64,000 bases of DNA, taken from assembly GCA_049323915.1 (NCBI GenBank), contig JBMOPC010000059.1, positions 22,514 through 86,513 on the forward strand, given 5' to 3'. A program made the position numbers and the translations under genes. Under the pieces are notes generated by a model. The model was not told the DNA's origin, made no database searches, and saw only the letters and a program-made list of their open reading frames with translations. Below are positions 58,273 to 64,000 of the stretch, piece by piece; the first letter of the stretch is position 1, and each line of letters begins with the position of its first letter. Origin of the DNA: BRHc4a sp049323915. Its GTDB lineage: Bacteria > Bacillota > Desulfotomaculia > Desulfotomaculales > Desulfocucumaceae.

Positions 58273-60015
58273 ATGGGTAAAAGTTTTCCGGTGATACCCC
58301 AGGAGGTCGAAGAGGTTTACCTTGAGACCGACATTCTGATAATAGGGGCCGGCAACGCCGGCTGCTACGCGGCCATTGAGGCCAAGAGGCAGGACCCGTC
58401 GCTTAAGGTAACCCTGATGGAAAAGGCTCACATAGACCGCAGCGGCTGCCTGGCGGGCGGCATGGACGCCATCAACACGTATATTAAGAAAGGGGAAACT
58501 GTGGAGAGCCTTGTCCGCTGGAGCAGGGACCAGGCAGGGGGACTGCAGCGGGATGACCTGTACAAGACCATGGCCGAGCTGCTCAATCAGTCAATCGAGG
58601 AATGGGAAAGCTGGGGACTGCCCATTAAAAAGGATGAAAATGGGGAGTATATTGCCCGCGGGCGCTGGGATATCGCCATCTACGGCTCCGAAATGAAGGT
58701 GATACTGGCCGAAAAAGTGAGGGAGTACGGCTGCGAGATACTGAACCGGGTGGTGGCAACCAATTTCATTGTTGACGGTGACCGCGTTGCCGGGGCCATG
58801 GGATTCAATCTGAGAGAAGGAAAGTTTTACGTGATCAAGGCAGGCGCCACCATAGTGGCCACCGGGGGCGCGGGGGGGATCTATAAGCCCTACACCAACG
58901 ACGGCAATGACTCCCACCACCAGATCTGGTACTGCCCCTTCAATGTTGGCACCGGTTACGCCATGGGCATAAGGGCGGGCGCCGAGATGACCACCTTTGA
59001 GATGCGCTGGTGCGCCGTAAGGACAAAAGATTTCAACGGCCCCATCGACACCATTTCAGTGGGCTACAATGCCGCCATGATCAACGGCAGGGGGGAAAAG
59101 ATTCTGGCCGAGCGCTATGCCCACCTGGGCGGCGACAAGGCTCCCCGCTTTATAAGGGCCAACGCCCCCATGGAGGAGTGGCTGGCCGGCCGCGGGCCGT
59201 GCTATGTGGATACCACGCACATGACTCCGGAACAGATAAAGGACCTCAAGACCGATTATCTGAATGAGAGGCCCAGTTTCGTTCTCTTCCTGGCTTCCCG
59301 CAACCAGGATATATCAAAGGACCCGATAGAAATCTACGGAAGCGACCCCTATATAGTGGGCGGCCACACCGCCAGCGGCTACTGGATCGATGTCAAGAGG
59401 GCAACCACCATTCCGGGGCTGTTTGCCTGCGGCGATGTGGCCGGGGGCACTCCCAACAAGTTTGTGGGTGGCTGTGCCGCCGAGGGTATGCTTTCTGCCC
59501 GCGGAGCGGTGGAGTATTTGAAATCGGGCGCCGCCGGACAGCTCAATGCTGACAGTGCGCTGGTGGAGAAAGAAAAGAACAGGGTATTCCAGCCCTTTGT
59601 AAGGCAGATAAACGTTGGTGAGGGTGTTAGCCCGTGGGAAATGGAGGAGAGGCTCCAAAGGCTTATGGATGAATACGCCGGCGGGGTGCACCAGTTCTAC
59701 CGCATGAACCGTGAGCGTCTGGAGTATGCTCTGAAAAATATTGCCATTCTGAAAGACCAGACCAAGTTCCTTGTGGCCGGTGATATGCATGAGCTGATGA
59801 AATGCCATGAGGTCACCGACATGGTTGACGTGGCCGAGGTTCTGGTGCACCACCTTCTGTACCGGGAGGAAACCCGCTGGCCGGGCTGGCAGACCAGGGT
59901 CGACTTCCCCGAGCGCAACGATGATAAGTTCAACTGCTTTATAAACTCTAAGAGGAACACTGAGACCGGGGAAATTGAAATGTTCACCAGGCCGGATGAA
60001 AAACTGTTTGACTAA
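58273..60015 (+). CDS. AprA-like flavoprotein (adenylylsulfate reductase alpha-subunit family)
   Basis: 580 residues from ATG 58273 (AGGAGG upstream). FAD fold TDILIIGAGNAGCYAAIEAKR, then RSGCLAGGMDAINTYI as in AprA. The AprA active-site Arg aligns in FEMRWCAVRTKDFNGP and the active-site His in SDPYIVGGHTASGYWID; the FAD-capping end is GDVAGGTPNKFVGGCAAEG. AprA of sulfate reducers is usually about 620-660 residues, so this is shorter. Followed by an AprB-like gene (order A-B, the reverse of most sulfate reducers) and Qmo/Hdr-like genes. APS, a sulfonate-related or a fumarate-like substrate are possible; no sat gene is present. Confidence 0.75.
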   Translation: MGKSFPVIPQEVEEVYLETDILIIGAGNAGCYAAIEAKRQDPSLKVTLMEKAHIDRSGCLAGGMDAINTYIKKGETVESLVRWSRDQAGGLQRDDLYKTMAELLNQSIEEWESWGLPIKKDENGEYIARGRWDIAIYGSEMKVILAEKVREYGCEILNRVVATNFIVDGDRVAGAMGFNLREGKFYVIKAGATIVATGGAGGIYKPYTNDGNDSHHQIWYCPFNVGTGYAMGIRAGAEMTTFEMRWCAVRTKDFNGPIDTISVGYNAAMINGRGEKILAERYAHLGGDKAPRFIRANAPMEEWLAGRGPCYVDTTHMTPEQIKDLKTDYLNERPSFVLFLASRNQDISKDPIEIYGSDPYIVGGHTASGYWIDVKRATTIPGLFACGDVAGGTPNKFVGGCAAEGMLSARGAVEYLKSGAAGQLNADSALVEKEKNRVFQPFVRQINVGEGVSPWEMEERLQRLMDEYAGGVHQFYRMNRERLEYALKNIAILKDQTKFLVAGDMHELMKCHEVTDMVDVAEVLVHHLLYREETRWPGWQTRVDFPERNDDKFNCFINSKRNTETGEIEMFTRPDEKLFD

Positions 60016-60082
60016 AAAGCCGGTATCCGGCTAAAAAAGGTGTTTTCGAAAAAAGCAGGTATTTTTCGAGGAGGTTTGTGCT

Positions 60083-60406
60083 ATGCCACCAAAAGTTGAC
60101 TTAAAAAAATGTGACGGCTGCAAAGGAGAAAAAGAAGCCCTCTGCGTTGCCATATGCCCTGGAGATCTTATGCTGATCAAAGAGGACGCAATAAAGGCCG
60201 CCTGCCGTTCTCCCCGGGACTGCTGGGACTGCATGTCCTGCGTGAAGGTCTGTCCCCAGGGGGCCATTGAGACCAGGCTTCCCTACCAGCTGGGATATTA
60301 CCCGGCAAAGCTGATACCTTTGATGGGGGGCAAAAGGGTAAGCTGGACCTGCATTGGCCAGGACGGCAAGGTGGAGAGATTCAATTACAAAAACAGAAAC
60401 GATTAG
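60083..60406 (+). CDS. AprB-like two-[4Fe-4S] ferredoxin subunit
   Basis: 107 residues. First cluster motif CDGCKGEKEALCVAIC (Cys-x2-Cys-x7-Cys-x3-Cys) and second CWDCMSCVKVCPQGAIETR (Cys-x2-Cys-x2-Cys-x3-Cys) have the spacing and surrounding residues of AprB (KCDGCK; CPQGAI). The long C-terminal tail by which AprB wraps AprA is mostly missing; AprB usually has about 140-150 residues. GAGGAGG precedes the ATG. Electron carrier between the AprA-like flavoprotein and an Hdr/Qmo-type partner. Confidence 0.8.
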   Translation: MPPKVDLKKCDGCKGEKEALCVAICPGDLMLIKEDAIKAACRSPRDCWDCMSCVKVCPQGAIETRLPYQLGYYPAKLIPLMGGKRVSWTCIGQDGKVERFNYKNRND

Positions 60407-60485
60407 ATGGTTTTTTAACGGGGGCCGGAAGTCTTTTCGGCCCCTCACCGCTATAATGTCACCCGGAGGGGAGGCTGAAGGTAAA

Positions 60486-62165
60486 TTGTCAAAAGGGAAG
60501 ATATTGGTGGCGGGTGGCGGCATAGCCGGTCTTACGGCGGCCGAAAGGCTGGGCCGGGCGGGAGTGAATGTGATACTGGCGGAAAAGTCCGCTGTCCCCG
60601 GGGGCAGGGTGGGAGACCTTCACCGCTATTACCCCAGGCTGTGTCCTCCCCGCTGCGGCCTTGAGGTGCTGCTGAACAATATTTACGGCCTGCACAATGT
60701 TGAATTGCTCCTGCATACAGAAATGACGGGAGTGGAGAAAAATTCTCCGGGCGTCTATACTGTGACGCTGCGGGATTTAAAACAGGAAACGGAAGAATGC
60801 CGGACTGAGGTTGACGGGATTATACTGGCCACCGGCGCGGACCTTTACGACGCCTCCGCTGTCAGGGAGTACGGCTACGGGAATTTGCCGGGGGTTGTTA
60901 CCTCCATGGAATTTGAATCTCTTTTCCGGCCCGACGGACCAACCGGCGGAAGGCCCGTTCATCCTGTCACAGGAAAGCCTCTCAGCAGGGTTGCTTTCAT
61001 ACAGTGCGCCGGAAGCAGGGATAAAAACCACCTTCCCTACTGCTCGGGATACTGCTGCACCGTTACCCTGAAGCAGATTGAGTATCTTCACCAGTGGTAC
61101 AGGGATATAGGCGCGTGGGTTTTCTACAGGGACATCAGGACGCCGGGAAGCAGGGAGGAATACTTAAGGCATGTGAGGGAGGAGTACCGCCCGGTGTTTG
61201 TGCGGGGCACCCCTTCCTCCGTTGAGTGCAGTGGCGAAAAGCTGGTTGTAAGGGCCGAAGACACCCTGAGCGGAAAGAGAGTCGAGGGGGTTTTTGATCT
61301 GGTGGTCCTGGCTACTGGCATGATTCCGCCTGTTTTACCGGTTATTGAGGGGCTGGAAAAGGACCGCCACGGGTTTTTCCCGGGGCACACACCCTGCGAT
61401 CCCACTGAGATCAGGAGGTCGGGCATCTGGGCGGCAGGATGCGCACAGCAGCCCATGGATGTGGAGGACAGCGTCAGGAGCGCCCTTTCGGCGGTGGCCC
61501 AGTGCCTGGTCAGGCTGCATCAGCAGCCTTCGGCCTGCCCGGAGGTCAATAAGAAGAAGTGCGATCACTGCGGGAGGTGCGTCAAGGAGTGCCCCTACGG
61601 GGCATGTGTGCTGGGACCGGACGGTTTTCCGCAGGTTCACCCCGGGGACTGCCGGGGCTGCGGCACCTGCCAGGGGGGATGTCCCCTTATGTGCATCAAC
61701 CTTCCCGGACAGGGTATCAGTAAGATTGAAAATATCGTGGACAGGGTTTTATCGGGAGATGTCCCCGAACCGGCGGTGCTGCTTTTCCTTTGCAGCAACG
61801 ACGCCTATCCGGCCTGGAAAAAATTGAACCGGAGCGGGGAAGTAAAAGGGCTGGAAGGGGTTATCCCCATTCCGGTGCCGTGTATCGGTTCAGTTAACAT
61901 GTCCTGGTTAAACGAGGCCCTGATAGGCGGGCTTGATGGAGTGATGCTGGCCGGCTGCAGGCCGGATCAGTGCCACCACGGGGCCGGAGCCACACTGGCT
62001 GAAACAAGGCTGCAGAACCTCAAAGAGACCCTGGGCAGAATGAGGATCGAGCCGGAAAGGATTTATCTGACCGGGATAACCATAGACGATTCAGAGCGGC
62101 TTTTCAGTGAGGTCCGGAAATTCAGCGAGCTGCTGGCGTCACTGGGCCCCAGCCCGTTCAAATAA
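60486..62165 (+). CDS. QmoB/HdrA-MvhD-like flavoprotein
   Basis: 559 residues from TTG 60486; an in-frame ATG at 60456 is the alternative. HdrA-type FAD domain (KILVAGGGIAGLTAAERLGRAG), the Cys-containing LCPPRCGLEVLLNN, the HdrA string FIQCAGSRDKNHLPYCSGYCC, two [4Fe-4S] motifs (CDHCGRCVKECPYGAC; CRGCGTCQGGCPLMC, about 400-445), then an MvhD-like domain (LFLCSNDAYPAWKKL; VPCIGSVNMSWLNEAL; GCRPDQCHH). This HdrA plus MvhD fusion is the QmoB layout. It probably exchanges electrons with the AprAB-like pair. A GC-rich hairpin (60419-60443) separates it from the AprB-like gene. Confidence 0.8.
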   Translation: MSKGKILVAGGGIAGLTAAERLGRAGVNVILAEKSAVPGGRVGDLHRYYPRLCPPRCGLEVLLNNIYGLHNVELLLHTEMTGVEKNSPGVYTVTLRDLKQETEECRTEVDGIILATGADLYDASAVREYGYGNLPGVVTSMEFESLFRPDGPTGGRPVHPVTGKPLSRVAFIQCAGSRDKNHLPYCSGYCCTVTLKQIEYLHQWYRDIGAWVFYRDIRTPGSREEYLRHVREEYRPVFVRGTPSSVECSGEKLVVRAEDTLSGKRVEGVFDLVVLATGMIPPVLPVIEGLEKDRHGFFPGHTPCDPTEIRRSGIWAAGCAQQPMDVEDSVRSALSAVAQCLVRLHQQPSACPEVNKKKCDHCGRCVKECPYGACVLGPDGFPQVHPGDCRGCGTCQGGCPLMCINLPGQGISKIENIVDRVLSGDVPEPAVLLFLCSNDAYPAWKKLNRSGEVKGLEGVIPIPVPCIGSVNMSWLNEALIGGLDGVMLAGCRPDQCHHGAGATLAETRLQNLKETLGRMRIEPERIYLTGITIDDSERLFSEVRKFSELLASLGPSPFK

Positions 62166-62185
62166 ACCAAAAACGGTGGTATTTT

Positions 62186-62533
62186 ATGAATCGGTATCTT
62201 GACATAACAGACCTTAGGGAAACGGACATACTGGACACCGCTGCCGCCAGAACGGCTTTGGCCTGTGAGCAGTGCGGCAAGTGCGGGGCGGTATGCCCGG
62301 CCCTTTTCAAAAAGCCGAACCCCACATCCCTGATTAGGATAGTGCAGTTGGGCCGGGTGGGCGAGGCCCTTCACGCACCTCTTTTGTGGAGCTGTATAGG
62401 CTGTGAGCAGTGCAGCATGGTCTGCCCCAACAGGCTGGACGCCGCCCGGGTGGTGCGGAGCCTGCGCCGCCTTGCCGCCAGGGAAAAGTATGTCTGTTTC
62501 CCCAAATATATTATGGACTTTCTGCATGAATGA
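62186..62533 (+). CDS. HdrC-like two-[4Fe-4S] protein
   Basis: 115 residues. CEQCGKCGAVCPALF (residues about 28-42) and CIGCEQCSMVCPNRL (about 70-84) are the HdrC-type motif pair in a soluble, helical protein. ATG 62186 with a weak upstream AAAACGGTGG. Partner for an HdrB-like CCG-domain protein in heterodisulfide reductases; no HdrB is found here, so the electron acceptor of this set is unknown. Last gene of the DASS/apr-like operon. Confidence 0.82.
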   Translation: MNRYLDITDLRETDILDTAAARTALACEQCGKCGAVCPALFKKPNPTSLIRIVQLGRVGEALHAPLLWSCIGCEQCSMVCPNRLDAARVVRSLRRLAAREKYVCFPKYIMDFLHE

Positions 62534-62634
62534 CCGGTGCCGGACTTAAACTTTCTTGCATTTCCAAGTTGCTTGGAATATAATTGTCTAAAAGTTCATG
62601 GGGGTTGAGTGGGTTAAAGAGGGCAGTATCTGTT

Positions 62635-62994
62635 GTGGACTATAATTCAAAAGGCCAACTGGAAGATCAGATTTCGAAGAGGCTTATGCAGTTTGAGCGT
62701 GAATTTCTTGGCAGAGGCCCCATTAATGTCAAGACCGACATAATTCGGGATATGATTTTGGTCAGGCTTGAAGGTGTGCTGACCAGGGCAGAAATAGAGC
62801 TCGCCAAAGATGTTGACGGCATATTAATGGTAAAGTCGATGCGCTCAAAATTGCTGGAAAACGGCAAGCATCATATTAAAAAGATTATATTCGAAATCAC
62901 TGGTTGTGATATTGTCAGCTTGCATACCGACATTAGCACAAAAAGTGGTGAGAGAGTAATATTAATTACTTTAGATAAGGCTTTATTTGGTTGA
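62635..62994 (+). CDS. DUF2294 family protein
   Basis: 119 residues from GTG 62635 (AGAGGG upstream); TTG codons at 62584 and 62605 are in frame. The DUF2294 pattern is clear: KGQLEDQISKRLMQFEREFLGRGP, VKTDIIRDMILVRLEGVLTRAE, and ISTKSGERVILITLDKAL. Small cytosolic alpha/beta protein of unknown function in Firmicutes, sometimes linked to sodium or stress response. Followed by a strong terminator. Confidence 0.78.
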   Translation: MDYNSKGQLEDQISKRLMQFEREFLGRGPINVKTDIIRDMILVRLEGVLTRAEIELAKDVDGILMVKSMRSKLLENGKHHIKKIIFEITGCDIVSLHTDISTKSGERVILITLDKALFG

Positions 62995-63023
62995 TTGCTA
63001 AAAGGGCATTTTAATGTCAGTTT

Positions 63024-63078
63024 GGAATAAACCAGCTCTTATTCATCAGATGTAAGGGTTGGTTTATTCTTTTTTTTA
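63024..63078 (+). terminator. Terminator of the DUF2294 gene
   Basis: GAATAAACCA (63025-63034) pairs with TGGTTTATTC (63060-63069), followed by eight T. The loop is 25 bases. Confidence 0.75.
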
Positions 63079-63104
63079 TAAATCTATATAATGAGGTGAA
63101 AAAA

Positions 63105-63512
63105 TTGGCAATGTGCAAGAATTTCGTAATAATGTGCATGGATTACCGTTTTCAGTCTGCAACACATTCATGGCTGAAACAGAGAGGTTTTCACGGGCAA
63201 TATGACGTTTTGTCAATTGCCGGGTCGTCATTGAGCCTTCTCAGCGATACAGAGCACCGCACATTTATTTTAAATCAAATTGATTTTGCCCGTAAAAACC
63301 ATGGTATTGAAAGGATAATCATCTTTCATCATGAAGATTGTGCCGCCATGGGAGACATTTCAAAGGATACACGGGAACAAATTAAATTGCATCATGAGAA
63401 AATGAGCCAGGCCGAAAGAGTTATGGTTAATTATTTCCCCAATGTTAAAGTAGAGAAATACTTTATCAGTCATAAAATGGTATTCTATCCTGCAGGCAAT
63501 AATATCTGTTGA
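63105..63512 (+). CDS. Short beta-carbonic-anhydrase-like protein
   Basis: About 135 residues from TTG 63105 (GAGGTG 5 bases upstream); GTG 63096 and ATG 63111 are alternatives. It carries the beta-carbonic anhydrase zinc signatures in order: CMDYR (Cys-x-Asp-x-Arg) near the N-terminus and HHEDC (His-x2-Cys) near residue 78, with the intervening AGSSLSLL-type strand. The chain is shorter than the 170-220 residues of typical enzymes and lacks the usual C-terminal extension. Interconverts CO2 and bicarbonate if active. AT-rich, with codon use unlike the GC-richer neighbours. Confidence 0.65.
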   Translation: MAMCKNFVIMCMDYRFQSATHSWLKQRGFHGQYDVLSIAGSSLSLLSDTEHRTFILNQIDFARKNHGIERIIIFHHEDCAAMGDISKDTREQIKLHHEKMSQAERVMVNYFPNVKVEKYFISHKMVFYPAGNNIC

Positions 63513-63542
63513 AACGGGGAGCGAAATGCTTAATAGAAGGAC

Positions 63543-63576
63543 GGCCTCGCAATAATATTTCATATATTGCGAGGCC
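63543..63576. terminator. Bidirectional terminator between the CA-like and HMG-CoA-lyase-like genes
   Basis: GGCCTCGCAATA (63543-63554) pairs perfectly with TATTGCGAGGCC (63565-63576) between convergent genes. Confidence 0.8.
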
Positions 63577-63611
63577 ACAGTCCAATATGTATATTTGTTC
63601 AGTCAACCGGC

Positions 63612-64000
63612 TTAAAATCCAGTGGCCTCCTTGGGAATACGGCCAGTCCTGATGCTCTCGCTTCTAAGCCGGCGGCCCACTATTTTTTCCACCATTCTGC
63701 CTATTTCAAGAACCCTGTCCACGTCCACTCCGGTGTCTATTCCCATTTCGTCCATCATTACCACCATGTCCTCGGTGGAGACCAGTCCCACTATGTTGGG
63801 GTCCTGGTAGTAGTAGGCCCCTGTTCCGGACACCGGTGTCCCGTCCACAAAGTTGGCAGGCTGCCCGCCGATGCCCCCCATGGTGCTCTCGAAGTGGGTG
63901 ATGCCGGCCTGGAGCGCCGCCAGCACATTGGCCTGCCCCCAGCCCCTGGTGACGTGGAAGTGGGCTATATGAAGGTCGGGGTTGGGAATGGCGTCCAGTA
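63612..64000 (-). CDS. HMG-CoA-lyase-like protein (start beyond window)
   Basis: Only the C-terminal part is inside; the frame stays open to base 64000 on the minus strand, adding IAHFHVTRGWGQANVLAAL to the visible part. The string HFHVTRGWGQANVLAALQAG, then FESTMGGIGGQPA and LVSTEDMVVMMDEMG, is the DRE-TIM metallolyase signature of HMG-CoA lyase and related enzymes (Cys-loop region GGIGGQPA has Gln where HMG-CoA lyase has Cys). Cleaves a 3-hydroxy-3-methyl-type acyl ester or hydroxyacid to pyruvate or acetyl-CoA products; the substrate cannot be read from this fragment. Confidence 0.7.
   Translation of the reverse strand, partial: LDAIPNPDLHIAHFHVTRGWGQANVLAALQAGITHFESTMGGIGGQPANFVDGTPVSGTGAYYYQDPNIVGLVSTEDMVVMMDEMGIDTGVDVDRVLEIGRMVEKIVGRRLRSESIRTGRIPKEATGF

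Noticed and set aside
58273..60406. Canonical dissimilatory APS reductase
   Set aside because: Both subunits are short, the AprB tail is missing, the order is A-B, and no sat is nearby. Kept as AprAB-like only.

Overview
The window looks like a chromosomal segment of an anaerobic, low-to-mid GC Firmicute of the Desulfotomaculum/Pelotomaculum type (Peptococcaceae sensu lato). This is inferred from strong GGAGG ribosome binding sites with frequent TTG/GTG starts, a fadNAE-type beta-oxidation operon, many HdrA/AprA-type redox proteins, two-subunit class I fumarases, a Tad/Flp pilus tail and TRAP/TTT transporters. No 16S rRNA or other taxonomic marker is present, so this is inference. No tRNA, rRNA, CRISPR array or insertion sequence was seen.

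Region 1 (1-7.3 kb, + strand): the end of a Tad/Flp pilus operon (TadC-like protein, two mini-pilins, two TadE/G-like pseudopilins), then a lipoprotein and two large secreted beta-rich proteins. A soluble chemoreceptor gene (7.3-8.1 kb) faces them.

Region 2 (8.4-31 kb): at least six transcription units share one operator, a TGGTnnnACCA palindrome placed just after a sigma-A promoter. They encode SlcC-like and ComC-like sulfolactate dehydrogenases with a fumarase/tartrate-dehydratase pair; a FadR-type GntR regulator; a TauE/SafE sulfite exporter; a second fumarase pair joined to sdhCDBA; a mandelate-racemase-type enolase with a tripartite tricarboxylate transporter; a second GntR regulator; a short UxaA paralogue; a TAXI-TRAP transporter; and suyAB, (R)-sulfolactate sulfo-lyase. 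I read this as a 3-sulfolactate utilisation regulon: uptake, stereo-inversion through 3-sulfopyruvate, C-S cleavage to pyruvate plus sulfite, sulfite disposal, and C4-acid/succinate metabolism.

Region 3 (31-46 kb, mostly - strand): a nicotinate catabolic locus. A sigma-54 activator precedes an array of three upstream repeats and a clean -24/-12 promoter. This drives an MmsA-type CoA-acylating aldehyde dehydrogenase, enamidase and 6-hydroxynicotinate reductase. A three-subunit molybdenum hydroxylase (candidate nicotinate dehydrogenase), a Na+/solute symporter with a small partner, a DUF1185 protein and a UPF0280 protein follow. The MmsA-type enzyme, where Eubacterium barkeri uses a reduction/mutase route, suggests a shorter path: 2-formylglutarate to glutaryl-CoA plus CO2.

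Region 4 (46-54.4 kb, - strand): a DUF362 protein, a DUF1540 peptide, a TetR regulator and the fadN-fadA-fadE beta-oxidation operon, which could carry crotonyl-CoA from region 3 on to acetyl-CoA.

Region 5 (54.5-64 kb, + strand): a YdcF-like protein; a small protein whose start lies in a strong hairpin; a CRP/FNR regulator; then an operon of a DASS symporter, AprA-like and AprB-like proteins, a QmoB/HdrA-MvhD-like protein and an HdrC-like protein. A TTGTAA-N6-TTACAA site precedes it. This APS-reductase-like set without sat is functionally unassigned. The window ends with a DUF2294 protein, a short beta-carbonic-anhydrase-like protein and a cut HMG-CoA-lyase-like gene.
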